64,000 nucleotides of DNA from contig CAWGCC010000037.1 of NCBI GenBank assembly GCA_963820965.1, forward strand, positions 140,110 to 204,109. Reading direction: 5' to 3'. Below the pieces are notes generated by a model. The model was given only the letters and a program-made list of their open reading frames with translations. It searched no databases and was not told the DNA's origin. Below, one piece after another: positions 25,952 to 36,530 of this stretch (the stretch's first letter is position 1; each line of letters opens with the position of its first letter). This DNA is from DATEDA01 sp963820965 (GTDB taxonomy: Bacteria > Pseudomonadota > Gammaproteobacteria > Burkholderiales > SG8-39). The translations under genes and the position numbers were made by a program.

Positions 25952-27934
25952 CTACGCATCCGGCATCACCCGCATCACGAACTTGGGTTTCAGCGCCGGG
26001 TGATCCGGCCACCCCGACTTGCCGGGCTCCGGCACGTGCTCCTCCTCGTCGAGCAGCGCCTTTGTCAGCTGCTCCATCCGCGCCAGCTGTTCTTCGGTCA
26101 GGCCATGCGCTTCAGGCGGCCCGATGAAGCCGGCGCGCTTGAGGTCGTCGAGCGCGCGTGCGCTCGCAGCCGCGGGTTGTCCCGAGCGGAAGCCCGTCTC
26201 GAAGTCGTCGATGAAACGCGCCGCGAGCTGCATCGCGGCGAGGTAGCGCACCGCGCGGTGCCCGGACCAGCCGTCGGCGTCCGTAGCTTCGAACCGGGCG
26301 ACGAGCTTCTGTCCCGCTTTCCGCCCGCGCTCCGCGAGCCGCTCGATCGCCGCCGAGTCGGTGTCGACGTTGAACGCGCCCTCCTGCTCGTCGAGGCACA
26401 CGTGCGCGACGCGGTCGCGGCAGGTCGCGAGCCGCAGCTGCGCGCCGTCGACCCAGCCGATCGCGGTCGCGAACATCGCGCCGAGCAGTCGTTTGAGCTG
26501 CTCGGCAGGCGCCACCGGATCGAAGTGAGCCGGATCGCCGGGCCGCGCATCCCGGTCGATCCGCTTCCACCACTCGCGCAGCCACCCGTACGCAGGGCCG
26601 GTCGCGAACTCGTGGTCCATCCAGACGCGAAGCGGCCCGCCGTCCGCGCCGCGCGCATCCGGGTGCGTGTGGCGCAGGTTCACCGCGAACGTCGGCCAGC
26701 GTGGCATCGGCTTGTCGAAGAGATGGATCGGCAGGCTGGTGCACACCCCGCCGTCGGCGAACCAGCAGGGCTCGAGAGCAGCCTCGGGCGCCGGCGCCCC
26801 GGCCAGCCGTTGGAGCGGCAGCCGGGTCGCGTCACGCTTGTAGAGCCGCACCGCGCTGAACAGGATCGGTAGCGCGAAGCTCAGCCGCACGCCGACGATG
26901 ATCGGCACGCTGGCCATGGGGGGAAACCGCAGATAGCGCCCTGATCGGCCGTCCGGCTCCGCTCCGGCTGCCGTCACCATCGCATCCACGACGGCGCGCG
27001 GGAACAGCCGGGCGAAATCCGCGGGATCGAACCAGTACTCCTCGTCCTGTTCCAGCGTCTCGTGCTCGTCGTCGTGCGTGACGCGCACCGGCCGCCCGAG
27101 CGAGAGATTGACCGACATCAGGCTGAGCCGGATGCCGCGCTCGCCGTCCCGGCGCGGCGCGTGCCACAGGTCGCCGAACGTGAGCGGCTCGTTCATCCGC
27201 TTTCCGGCCAGACGCTGATACAGTCCGTACAGCCAGCCGGTCATCCGGTCGGGCGGCGCGTCCGGCGCATCGCTCGGCTCCGATTTGGCGCTGCACAGGC
27301 CGAATCCGTTTGCCGGCAGCCGACCGGTCACGTCGCGCCAGAGCGCGAACCCGACCAGCGCAAGAACGAGCAATGCGGCGGTCGCGATCGCGAGGAGCGG
27401 GACGCCCAGCACAGTGGGCAGTGTCGCCGGTCCCGGAAGGCTCCACAGGATCCACGCGGCGATGGCTGCCGCGACCGCGATTCCGGTTGCGGTCCATTGC
27501 CAGTACCCGCCCAAGGCGGCACGGATCGCTTTCGACACGCCGCCCGTGCTCGCAGTGAACGGCGCGACGACCACGTCGTACAGGCGCGCGGTCTCCGGAT
27601 CGGGGCCGAAGAGGTGCTTGAGGCGGCTCCAGCCGTTCGCCGTGCGCTCGGCTGCCCACTCGGGGATGTGTTCGATCCCCGCGAATCCCCACGCCTCCTC
27701 GTTCCCCGACCGCCGGCCGTACTCGGCCGCGGCGGCCACGCCGGCGGCGCCGGCCCCGGCGGAAGTCCCGCCGATCGACTGGAAGCGGTAGACCCGGGCC
27801 AGCTCGACGATCGCGCCCGAGTAGACGAAACCGCTCGCGGCGCCGCCCTTCAGCACGAGGTCGCACGGCGCGGAGGCGCGCTGGTACTCGTGGTTCTGCG
27901 CCCGGAGCTCCGCGGCGGACTGCGGCTTTGCCAT
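25952..27934 (-). CDS. Patatin-like phospholipase domain protein with central membrane segments
   Basis: This is a 660-residue protein. The patatin elements are the oxyanion-hole LVLKGGAASGFVYSGA at about residues 27-41, the nucleophile elbow GGTSAGA with Ser58, and the dyad Asp in FADGGVCTSLPIHLF. Between them lie two hydrophobic helices (about residues 165-215: TGIAVAAAIAAWILW and LLAIATAALLVLALVGFALW), unusual for a soluble patatin. The long C-terminal part is not recognised. GGGAGG 5-9 bases ahead of the ATG at 27934 fixes the start. It follows rpoS by 31 bases. A membrane-tethered lipid acyl hydrolase is likely. Confidence 0.85.
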   Translation of the reverse strand: MAKPQSAAELRAQNHEYQRASAPCDLVLKGGAASGFVYSGAIVELARVYRFQSIGGTSAGAGAAGVAAAAEYGRRSGNEEAWGFAGIEHIPEWAAERTANGWSRLKHLFGPDPETARLYDVVVAPFTASTGGVSKAIRAALGGYWQWTATGIAVAAAIAAWILWSLPGPATLPTVLGVPLLAIATAALLVLALVGFALWRDVTGRLPANGFGLCSAKSEPSDAPDAPPDRMTGWLYGLYQRLAGKRMNEPLTFGDLWHAPRRDGERGIRLSLMSVNLSLGRPVRVTHDDEHETLEQDEEYWFDPADFARLFPRAVVDAMVTAAGAEPDGRSGRYLRFPPMASVPIIVGVRLSFALPILFSAVRLYKRDATRLPLQRLAGAPAPEAALEPCWFADGGVCTSLPIHLFDKPMPRWPTFAVNLRHTHPDARGADGGPLRVWMDHEFATGPAYGWLREWWKRIDRDARPGDPAHFDPVAPAEQLKRLLGAMFATAIGWVDGAQLRLATCRDRVAHVCLDEQEGAFNVDTDSAAIERLAERGRKAGQKLVARFEATDADGWSGHRAVRYLAAMQLAARFIDDFETGFRSGQPAAASARALDDLKRAGFIGPPEAHGLTEEQLARMEQLTKALLDEEEHVPEPGKSGWPDHPALKPKFVMRVMPDA

Positions 27935-27965
27935 CACACCCTCCCGTCGCGAGCCAATGACCCGG

Positions 27966-28907
27966 CTATAGCAGGACGTCCTTCGAGAATCCGTGGCGTT
28001 TGACCACGCGGCGGAGCTGCGTGAGCGCCTCGATCTGGATCTGGCGTACCCGCTCGCGCGTGACGCCAAGGCGCTCGGCGAGGCTTTCCAGCGTGCACGC
28101 GTCGTGACCGTTCAGGCCGAAGCGCTGCTCGATCACGGTGCGCTGCTTGTCGCTCAGCTGGCCGAGCCATTCGCGCACCAGGCCTTCGATCTCGCTCGTC
28201 GCGAGCTGGTGCTCCGGGCTCGCGCCGACGTCGTCGGCGATCGACTCGCCGATCGAGAGCATCGGGTCGATGTCGAGAGGAGCGTCGAGCGAGGCCAGGT
28301 GCTCGTTGTGCCCGAGCACGCGGCGCACCTCCTCGGGATCGCGGCCGAGGAGATGCGCGATGTCCTCCACGCGCGGCTCGCGCTCGGCCGAGGCCTCGAG
28401 ATGCCGGCGTGCGCGCAGCACGATGTTGATCTCCTTGATCACGTGCACCGGCAGCCGGATCGTGCGCGACTGGTTCATGATCGCGCGCTCGATGTTCTGG
28501 CGGATCCACCACGTCGCGTAGGTCGAGAAGCGGAACCCGCGCTCGGGGTCGAACTTCTCGAGCGCGTGCATCAGGCCGAGATTGCCTTCCTCGACGAGGT
28601 CGAGCAGCGGGACGCCGCGGTTGAGATACTGCTTGGCGACGCTGACGACGAGCCGCAGGTTGTGCTCGATCATCTTCTGGCGCGCGGGGAAGTCGCCGTT
28701 CGCCGCCTGCCGGGCATAGTGCAGCTCCTCGTCCGCCGCGAAGAGACGGTTCAGCCCGATCTCGTGGAGATAGAGCTGCGTGACGTCGGACAGGAAGTCG
28801 CTCGCCTCGACGCTCGCGGGCGCCTCGGCCGGCTCCTCCCGCGCCGATGGCGGTTCGAGCTCCAGCAGGTCTTCGGGCGGGATCGAGTCGGGGTCGGAGG
28901 TGGTCAT
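27966..28907 (-). CDS. rpoS: RNA polymerase sigma factor RpoS
   Basis: This is the stationary-phase/general stress sigma factor of gammaproteobacteria and betaproteobacteria, 313 residues. Region 1.2 (VTQLYLHEIGLNRLFAADEE), region 2 (MIEHNLRLVVSVAKQYLNRG, DLVEEGNLGLMHALEKFDPE, FSTYATWWIRQNIERAIMNQ), region 3 and region 4 (TLESLAERLGVTRERVRQIQ) are all present. RpoS rather than RpoD is indicated by the short N-terminus and by the gene order surE-pcm-nlpD-rpoS. Its start overlaps the nlpD stop by four bases. In relatives a main rpoS promoter lies inside nlpD; I could not pin one down here. Confidence 0.96.
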   Translation of the reverse strand: MTTSDPDSIPPEDLLELEPPSAREEPAEAPASVEASDFLSDVTQLYLHEIGLNRLFAADEELHYARQAANGDFPARQKMIEHNLRLVVSVAKQYLNRGVPLLDLVEEGNLGLMHALEKFDPERGFRFSTYATWWIRQNIERAIMNQSRTIRLPVHVIKEINIVLRARRHLEASAEREPRVEDIAHLLGRDPEEVRRVLGHNEHLASLDAPLDIDPMLSIGESIADDVGASPEHQLATSEIEGLVREWLGQLSDKQRTVIEQRFGLNGHDACTLESLAERLGVTRERVRQIQIEALTQLRRVVKRHGFSKDVLL

Positions 28908-29926
28908 CGGCTCGGCAGGTACTGCAGGGGATCGACGGGCTTTCCGAGCCGGCGGATCTCGAAATGGAGCCTGGGAGTCTCCGATCCGCTCGACCCGACC
29001 TCGGCGATCTTCTGCCCTCTCGCAACGGTCTGGCCCTCTTTTACCAAGATCTGGCTGTTGTGGGCATAAGCCGAAAGATAGGTGCCGTTGTGCCGGATGA
29101 TCACGAGCTTGCCGTACGCGGGAATTCCTTCGCCGCTATAGACGACCTTCCCGGCCGCCGACGCGTAGACCGGTTCGCCGGGCCGCCCCGCGATGTCGAC
29201 GCCCTTGCTCGACGCCCCGTTGAATGTCGCGAGCAGCTTGCCGGCCGCCGGCCACGCCCAGTCGACGCGGTCCTCGGCGCCATCCGGCTCCGGCCTCGCC
29301 GGCGGGACCGGTTCGGGCTTCGCGGCCGGTAAGGGCTCCGGCTTGGCGGCAGCGACCGCGGCTGGCGGCGCGCCGGGTTTGGGTGCGACCGCCGCTCGCG
29401 CGGCGTCACCGCGCTGGACCGAGGCGAGGTTCTCGTCGGAGTACGGCAGCCGCACGCCCTTCGGCTCGGTCCTCAGACCAGGGGCCGGGGTCAGGGGGGG
29501 CGCTGCAGCCGACGGGCTCTCGGCGCCCAGCGGCCGTGCCGCGATCGGCGGCGCCGGCGTGACCGGGCTCACGACAATCCCGTCAGGACCCGGCGCTCGC
29601 ACCGACTGCGGCGGGCGAACCCGCAGCACTTGGCCCACCTGCAACCGGGACGGGTCGGTGATCTGATTCAAGGTCGCCAGCTCGCGCCAGTCGACGCCGT
29701 TGTCGAGTGCAATGCTGTACAGGGTATCGCCGCGGCGCACTACATAGGTGTCGGGTGCGGCGGCCGGCGCGGGAACCGGGGCAGTCGCGGGTTCGGACGC
29801 CGGTTTCACCACGGGCGCTCGCGCCCGCTCGTCAACCGGCGCCGGCCGGCGGGCCGTACACGCCGTAAGCGCGAGCACGACCGCAGCCGCGAGCAGCGCG
29901 GCGCCGAGACGCGGCCAGAATCTCAT
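28904..29926 (-). CDS. nlpD: NlpD-type lipoprotein: LysM plus degenerate M23 peptidase domain
   Basis: NlpD is an outer-membrane lipoprotein that activates an N-acetylmuramyl-L-alanine amidase during cell separation. The 340-residue protein has a lipobox LTAC with Cys23, a LysM domain (YVVRRGDTLYSIALDN to GQVLRVRPP, about 60-106), and a Pro/Ala-rich linker. The M23 domain (about 220-338) reads KGVDIAGRPGEPVYASAAGKV to LHFEIRRLGKPVDPLQYL. The first zinc-ligand His expected before GVDIAG is replaced, as in NlpD/EnvC activators, so it should lack peptidase activity. The ATG at 29926 overlaps the pcm stop (ATGA). Confidence 0.94.
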   Translation of the reverse strand: MRFWPRLGAALLAAAVVLALTACTARRPAPVDERARAPVVKPASEPATAPVPAPAAAPDTYVVRRGDTLYSIALDNGVDWRELATLNQITDPSRLQVGQVLRVRPPQSVRAPGPDGIVVSPVTPAPPIAARPLGAESPSAAAPPLTPAPGLRTEPKGVRLPYSDENLASVQRGDAARAAVAPKPGAPPAAVAAAKPEPLPAAKPEPVPPARPEPDGAEDRVDWAWPAAGKLLATFNGASSKGVDIAGRPGEPVYASAAGKVVYSGEGIPAYGKLVIIRHNGTYLSAYAHNSQILVKEGQTVARGQKIAEVGSSGSETPRLHFEIRRLGKPVDPLQYLPSR

Positions 29927-30585
29927 CCTTTTCCGGCCCTTAGCGGCACAAACCGGGCTCCGTCGAGTCGGCTCTCCTTCACCCGGCCACCCGCGGCACG
30001 CTCGAACACGCGGAGTTCCTGCTCGTCGGTCCCGACCGGGATGACGAGCCGGCCGCCGCGGGCGAGCTGGTCGAGCAGCGGTTTCGGGACCTGGGGCGCC
30101 GCGGCGGCCACGACGATCGCGTCGAATGGCGCCACCTCGGGCAGTCCCCGGTAGCCGTCGCCGTGCAGGAGCCGAAGGTTCGCGATCCGCAGCGGCCGCA
30201 GGTTTGCCCGCGCCTTCTCGCTCAGCGCCGCGAGGCGCTCGATCGAGTACGCCTCGGCCGCGATGCGCGCGAGGAGCGCGGCCTGGTATCCGCACCCCGT
30301 GCCGACCTCGAGCGCACGCCCGAGAGCGCGGCCCCCACGCGCCGCCTCGAGCATGCGCGCGACGGTGTAGGGCCTCGAGATCGACTGCTCGAAGCCGATC
30401 GGGAGCGCGGCGTCCTCATACGCCCGGCTTGCGAGTGCTTCCTCGACGAACGCGTGCCGTGGCACCGCCGCCATCGCGGCGAGGACGATCTCGTCCGCGA
30501 CGCCCTGTTCGCGCAGCCGCGCCACCATCCGGTCGCGGGTGCGCTGCGAGGTCATCCCGACACCGCGCGGCAGCGCCGCGGTCAT
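29923..30585 (-). CDS. pcm: Protein-L-isoaspartate O-methyltransferase
   Basis: Pcm methylates isoaspartyl residues in aged proteins using SAM, starting their repair. The 220-residue protein shows the family block VPRHAFVEEALASRAYEDAA, then QSISRPYTVARM, SAM motif I ALEVGTGCGYQAALLA and motif II PFDAIVVAAAAPQVP. Length is normal. It lies between surE (10 bases upstream) and nlpD (4-base overlap), the classical stress operon order. Confidence 0.95.
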   Translation of the reverse strand: MTAALPRGVGMTSQRTRDRMVARLREQGVADEIVLAAMAAVPRHAFVEEALASRAYEDAALPIGFEQSISRPYTVARMLEAARGGRALGRALEVGTGCGYQAALLARIAAEAYSIERLAALSEKARANLRPLRIANLRLLHGDGYRGLPEVAPFDAIVVAAAAPQVPKPLLDQLARGGRLVIPVGTDEQELRVFERAAGGRVKESRLDGARFVPLRAGKG

Positions 30586-30595
30586 GCCCGGTCAT

Positions 30596-31336
30596 TCACG
30601 CGAGCCACTCCTTCACCATCGCGATCTGCTGCGGGTGTGTGAGGTCCATCTGCAGGGGTGTGATCGACACACGGCCCGACGCCACTGCATTGAAGTCGGT
30701 CCCGGGCCCGGCGTCCTGCGCTTCGCCGGCAGCGCCGATCCAGTACACGGTCTGACCGCGGGGGTTGGTCGTCTTTACGACGCCCTCGGCCTTGTGGCGC
30801 TTGCCGAGCCGCGTGACCTCCCGCCCCTGCAGCGCATCGAGCGGCAGATCGGGCACGTTCACGTTGAGCAGCACCGGCTGCGGCGTCGGTCGCCGCGCGA
30901 AGCGCTCGACCAGCTCGCGCACGACCTCCCCTGCCGTATCGTAGTGCTGCCCTTCCTTGCTCGTGAGCGACGCCGCGATCGATGGGATGCCGAGGAGATA
31001 GCCCTCGGTCGCCGCCGCGACCGTGCCGGAGTAGATCGTGTCATCGCCCATGTTCGCGCCGAGGTTGATCCCCGAGACGACGACATCGGGGAGCTCGTCG
31101 AGGAGGCCCGTCACCGCGAGATGCACGCAGTCGGTTGGAGTGCCGTCCACGAAGAGGAAACCGTTCGCCGAGCGACGCACCGAAAGCGGGCGGTCGAGGG
31201 TGAGCGAGTTGGAGGCGCCGCTGCGGTCGCGCTCGGGAGCGACCACCGTCACCGTGCCGAGACCCTCGAGCGCCGCCGCGAGGACTGCGAGCCCGGGCGC
31301 GAAATAGCCGTCGTCGTTCGAAAGCAGAATCCGCAT
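30596..31336 (-). CDS. surE: 5'/3'-nucleotidase SurE
   Basis: SurE is a metal-dependent nucleotide and polyphosphate phosphatase of stationary phase. The 246-residue protein opens with MRILLSNDDGYFAPGLAVL, with the metal-binding Asp pair at residues 8-9. SGINLGANMGDDTIYSGTVA follows at about residues 95-114, and a conserved PTDCVHLAV segment precedes it. It is the first gene of surE-pcm-nlpD-rpoS, and a near-consensus -10 element lies just ahead of it. Confidence 0.95.
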   Translation of the reverse strand: MRILLSNDDGYFAPGLAVLAAALEGLGTVTVVAPERDRSGASNSLTLDRPLSVRRSANGFLFVDGTPTDCVHLAVTGLLDELPDVVVSGINLGANMGDDTIYSGTVAAATEGYLLGIPSIAASLTSKEGQHYDTAGEVVRELVERFARRPTPQPVLLNVNVPDLPLDALQGREVTRLGKRHKAEGVVKTTNPRGQTVYWIGAAGEAQDAGPGTDFNAVASGRVSITPLQMDLTHPQQIAMVKEWLA

Positions 31337-31351
31337 GAATCGTCCCGGGCC

Positions 31352-31357
31352 ATTATA
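31352..31357 (-). promoter_or_regulatory. Possible -10 element for the surE-pcm-nlpD-rpoS operon
   Basis: A perfect TATAAT on the minus strand ends 15 bases before the surE ATG, and GGGA stands 6 bases ahead of the ATG. No good -35 is seen 16-18 bases upstream. If used, the leader would be only about 9 bases long. The element is suggestive but could be chance in a short AT-rich patch (31352-31363). Confidence 0.35.
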
Positions 31358-31609
31358 AGCTTGCGCGTTAGCCGACCGGGCTGAAAACGGCCGAGCGCGG
31401 AGGGAATCGTTCGAGGATCGGGGCTTCCGCGGCGTGTCGTCCGACGATGATGACCAGCAGCGCGTCCACCGCGAAGAATGCGCTCACTGGCCGCGGGGCC
31501 GAGTAACACGTCCCTGGGACGGCATCAAGGCCGAGTCCCGCGCTCCGGGCGGCAGAGCCGTCACCCGAGGCACAATCCGTCCCTCGAATCACCGTCCGCC
31601 GAGCTCCAG

Positions 31610-33010
<1,401 letters not shown>

Positions 33011-33101
33011 TCATGTGCCGTGCTCCACGATCGACGAACCGCAAGCATCGGGTCAGGGTCTCCGCGAGATCGACCGCATCGGCGTTCGACCGGCGGCTTG
33101 T

Positions 33102-34376
33102 TCAGTCGATCCGCACGCCTCTCGACGCACCGACCTCTATCGGCGACACGGGCGCGGCGCTGTTGCCCCAGGACTGGCGAATGTAGGTCACGACCGCGGC
33201 GACCTCCTGGTCGCTCAGGTCGTAGGCGAAGGGCGGCATGCCGTACGGGCGGGGGTTCCCCTCCGTGCTCGGCGGAAAGCCGCCGACGAGCACCATGCGG
33301 ATCGGGTTGTTGGGGTGTGACATGAGGATGGAGCGGTTCTTCGCGAGCGGCGGATAGACCCGCGGCACGCCCGTGCCGTCCGGCTGGTGACAGTCCGCGC
33401 AATGCTTCTCGTAGATCGCGGCGCCCTGCTTCACCATCGCCCCGATTTGCTGCTCCGTCGGCCGCACCTGAGTGGCCTCGTCCGGGGCGGCTCGCTCAGC
33501 CTGCGACTTGAGGTAGACCGACATCGCGGTCAGGTCGCCGATGGTGACATTCTGCAGGCTGTGAAACACCACGGCCGACATGGGCCCGAACACGGCGCCG
33601 CGCGCGGAGACGCCCGTCCGCAGCAGGTCGACGATGTCCTTCACCTCCCAGTCCCCGAGGCCGGTTTCGCGGCTCGAGGCGAGGGAAGGCGCATACCAGT
33701 TCTGCAGCGGGATCAGGCCGCCGCCGACGTCGTCGTCCCTGACCGCGCCGAGCATGTTGCGCTGGCCGTGGCAGGCGTTGCAATGGCCGAGCCCTTCGAC
33801 GAGGTAGGCGCCGCGGTTCCACTCCGCGCTCTGGGCGGGGTTGGGCTTGAACTCGCCCGGCTTGAAATACAGCGTTCGCCAGCCGACGAGGAGCTGTCGC
33901 TGGTTGTACGGAAAGCGCATCTCGTGCGGCTTGTTCGGCTGGCGAACGGGCGGAAGCGCCATGAAGTACGCGTACATCGCGCTGACGTCCTCGCGCGTGA
34001 CCCGCGTGTAGTTGTTGTAGGGGAACGCCGGGTAGAGGTACGAGCCGTCCTTGGAGAGGCCTTCGTGCAGCGCGCGCCGGAAATCCTCGGCGGTCCAGTT
34101 GCCGATCCCGGTCTCCTTGTCGGGGGTGATGTTCGGCGTGTAGAGGGTGCCGAACGGTGTTGCCATCGGCAGACCGCCGGCGTACTGCCTGCCGCCGCGG
34201 GCGGTATGGCAGGCGAGGCAGTCGCCGATGAGCGCGAGATATTCGCCGCGTCCGATCTCGGCGCCGTCGGTTTTCGCAGCCGGCGGCGGCGCGCTCGCCT
34301 CCTCGCGGCGCAGGACGAATGTCGCGGCAAGGACCACGGCCAGGACGAGGACACCAAGGATGAGCACGCGTTTCAT
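33102..34376 (-). CDS. Triheme cytochrome c, alcohol-dehydrogenase cytochrome subunit type
   Basis: This 424-residue protein is anchored by one N-terminal helix (VLILGVLVLAVVLAATFVL). It has three CxxCH heme sites: CLACH (about residue 53), CNACH (about 200) and CADCH (about 330). The spacing and the motif TPNITPDKETGIGNWTAEDF match the membrane cytochrome subunit of gluconate, sorbitol or alcohol dehydrogenases and related electron acceptors. The last domain contains MPPFAYDLSDQEVAAVVTYI with the distal Met. The ATG at 34376 is preferred, since it starts directly before the hydrophobic anchor. No flavoprotein or quinoprotein partner is adjacent. Confidence 0.88.
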   Translation of the reverse strand: MKRVLILGVLVLAVVLAATFVLRREEASAPPPAAKTDGAEIGRGEYLALIGDCLACHTARGGRQYAGGLPMATPFGTLYTPNITPDKETGIGNWTAEDFRRALHEGLSKDGSYLYPAFPYNNYTRVTREDVSAMYAYFMALPPVRQPNKPHEMRFPYNQRQLLVGWRTLYFKPGEFKPNPAQSAEWNRGAYLVEGLGHCNACHGQRNMLGAVRDDDVGGGLIPLQNWYAPSLASSRETGLGDWEVKDIVDLLRTGVSARGAVFGPMSAVVFHSLQNVTIGDLTAMSVYLKSQAERAAPDEATQVRPTEQQIGAMVKQGAAIYEKHCADCHQPDGTGVPRVYPPLAKNRSILMSHPNNPIRMVLVGGFPPSTEGNPRPYGMPPFAYDLSDQEVAAVVTYIRQSWGNSAAPVSPIEVGASRGVRID

Positions 34377-34527
34377 TGTTCTCGCTCCTATCGGGCAGGT
34401 TGATCCAGAAGGGGCCACAGCCCTTTTTGAATCTCCAATCTCAGCGATGCAGCCTGCGGGCTCCGCGTTGGCGGAGTCTCGCGCACATGCGGGTCAAGCG
34501 GTGCGCCGCGCTTTGCATCACGCTTGG

Positions 34528-35298
34528 TCACGGGACGCCGCCGCACTTCAGCGGCAGGGTGAGCGATCCGGCCGGCGCGGGCGGCGTGTCCGCCGAACCG
34601 CGCTGCGCCGCGATCCACGCGGTGACGGCCTGGATGTCTTCCGGGGTGAGCCGCGTGGCGACGTGCGCCATGCAGTCCGGCTCCTGGGCCTTGCGCACGC
34701 CGGCCTTCCAGGCGCCCATCTGCGCCGCGATGTAGTCGCGATTCAGACCCACGAGGCCGGGAATCGCGGGCTGCAGGCCGGTGAGCGCCTTGCCATGGCA
34801 CTCGCTACAGGCCGGGATCTCCCGCGCCGGATCGCCGGCGGTGGCCAGCTTCTCGCCCCGCGCGAGCAACTCCTGCGGCGCACCCGTCGCCGGCGGGGGG
34901 AACGGCGGGTGGAGACCGGCGTAGTACTCCGCGATCTCGCGCAGGTAGGACTCGCCCAGGTAGGCCACCATGTACGTCATGATCGGGACGTCGCGGCGCC
35001 GCTCGCGGAAATTCAACAACTGGTTGTAGAGATAGACCGCGGGCTTCCCCGCGAGACGCGGGTAGTACTCGTTCTTCTGAACACCTTCGCCCTGCTTCCC
35101 GTGGCAGATTGCGCAGGCGACCATGCGCTGCTCGATCGTGTCAGGGACTTTCTTTGCGGGTTGCTGCGCGTCTGCCGTCCCCAGACCGGCGGCGACGCTC
35201 GCAAGCACCGCGATCGCGATCGTCGCGACCTTGCGGCCGCGCGGCATCCCTGTCGTCGGAACGATCTCGACCGCCTTGCGCAGAAGCCGATCCGGCAT
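34528..35298 (-). CDS. Diheme cytochrome c, c4-like
   Basis: This 256-residue exported protein has two heme-binding motifs, CAICH (about residue 62) and CSECH (about 165). It has the c4-type pattern of two similar domains (GKQGEGVQKNEYYPRLAGKP, and LTGLQPAIPGLVGLNRDYIA). An N-terminal signal segment (VATIAIAVLASVAAGLGTADA) targets the periplasm. The ATG at 35298 has a strong GGAGGAG about 8 bases ahead, which settles the start against a later Met. It is followed by the triheme gene after 151 bases; a shared electron-transfer chain is likely. Confidence 0.88.
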   Translation of the reverse strand: MPDRLLRKAVEIVPTTGMPRGRKVATIAIAVLASVAAGLGTADAQQPAKKVPDTIEQRMVACAICHGKQGEGVQKNEYYPRLAGKPAVYLYNQLLNFRERRRDVPIMTYMVAYLGESYLREIAEYYAGLHPPFPPPATGAPQELLARGEKLATAGDPAREIPACSECHGKALTGLQPAIPGLVGLNRDYIAAQMGAWKAGVRKAQEPDCMAHVATRLTPEDIQAVTAWIAAQRGSADTPPAPAGSLTLPLKCGGVP

Positions 35299-35543
35299 GT
35301 TCCGACTCCTCCTTCCGCGATTGCCCGTCGCCTGTTCGGTTATCGCGCCGATCGCGTCGCCGACGGGGATGGCCCGGAATGATAGGAGAAACGAGCAGGC
35401 TGCGTCGATGAATCTCCCAAACGATGCGGCACGCGGGCTTGGTCTCCACGACCGCAGATGCGTGGCCGCCTTCACGATCTCCCGTGCAGCTTCGGGACGA
35501 TCTCCGTCGGCGATGAAGCAGGGAACGTAAAGCTCAGTCCAGC

Positions 35544-36527
35544 TCAGTCCAGGCTCGCGCCGGTCTTGCGCACGATCGGTCCCAGCCGTTCGATGTCGCC
35601 CGCGAGGAGCTTCGCGAGCTCCTCGGAGGAGCTCGACGCCGGTTCCGCGCCGAGCGCGCTGATCCGCTCCTTGATCTTCGGCATCGCGAGCACCTTCAGG
35701 GCTTCGGCGTTGAGGCGCGCCACGATCGCGGGGGGCGTACCGGCGGGGGCGAACAGGCCATGCCAGCCCGACGCCACCTCCATCCCCTTGATGCCGTGCG
35801 CCGACAGTATCTTCAGCTCGGGCAGTGCCGCCAGCCGGTTAGGGCCAACCACCGCGAGCGCCTTCAGCTTCCCGGACTTGACGTGCGACACGGTGGTCGC
35901 GGAGTCGAACATGAAGTCGATCTGTCCGGCGAGGAGATCGTTGACCGCCGGGGCGAGCCCCTTGTACGGGACGTGGTTGGTGTCGATGCCGGCGCCGGCG
36001 TTGAAGAGCTCGCCCGCGATGTGGAGCAGACTGCCGTTCCCGGCGGAGCCGTAGTTCAGCTTGCCGGGCTGCGCCTTCGCGAGCGCGACGAACGCCTCGA
36101 CCGTGTCCACCTTCAGCTTAGGGTGCACGACGAGGATCAGGTTCGTCCGTGCCGTGAGGGTGATCGGCACGAAGCTCTTCACCGGGTCGAACGGCAGCTG
36201 CTTGTACAGGTGCGGGTTCAGGTTGAGCGTGCTCCCGCCGGTCGCGAGCAGCGTATAGCCGTCCGGCGCCGCCCGCGCGACCGCGGTCGCCGCGAGGTTG
36301 CCGTTGGCGCCGGGGCGGTTCTCGACGATCACCGGCTGGCCAAGGCTCTTCGCCAGCTCTTCGGCCAGCGAGCGCGCGATCGTGTCGATCGAACCGCCCG
36401 CGGAGACCGACACGATGACGGTGATCGGCTTCGACGGATAGGCCGCCTGCGCCAGCGCTTCCGGGGCCGCGACGAGCGCCGCGGCCGCCGCGCAGGCGGC
36501 GAGCACGCCCCGGGAACGGCGTGTCAT
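35544..36527 (-). CDS. Bug-family (tripartite tricarboxylate transporter) solute-binding protein
   Basis: This 327-residue periplasmic protein has a signal peptide (LAACAAAAALVAAPEALA, then AYPSKP). It carries the Bug signatures ITVIVSVSAGGSIDTIARSLA, VIVENRPGANGNLAA, DGYTLLATG and LNYGSAGNGSLLHIAGELF. Bug proteins bind small carboxylates or aromatic acids and serve TctAB permeases or sensors, often without adjacent permease genes, as here. It follows a second Bug gene by 3 bases. The ligand is probably a substrate or product of the Rieske pathway encoded upstream; that is inference. Confidence 0.93.
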   Translation of the reverse strand: MTRRSRGVLAACAAAAALVAAPEALAQAAYPSKPITVIVSVSAGGSIDTIARSLAEELAKSLGQPVIVENRPGANGNLAATAVARAAPDGYTLLATGGSTLNLNPHLYKQLPFDPVKSFVPITLTARTNLILVVHPKLKVDTVEAFVALAKAQPGKLNYGSAGNGSLLHIAGELFNAGAGIDTNHVPYKGLAPAVNDLLAGQIDFMFDSATTVSHVKSGKLKALAVVGPNRLAALPELKILSAHGIKGMEVASGWHGLFAPAGTPPAIVARLNAEALKVLAMPKIKERISALGAEPASSSSEELAKLLAGDIERLGPIVRKTGASLD

Positions 36528-36530
36528 GGC

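Noticed and set aside
34413..34436. Hairpin AAGGGGC-CACA-GCCCTTT followed by T on the plus strand
   Set aside because: Looks like a terminator, but all genes around it run on the minus strand and no plus-strand transcript is expected there.
34461..34476. CTCCGC-GTTG-GCGGAG hairpin between the two cytochrome genes
   Set aside because: A 6-bp stem is common in GC-rich DNA, and there is no T run on the minus strand to make it a terminator.
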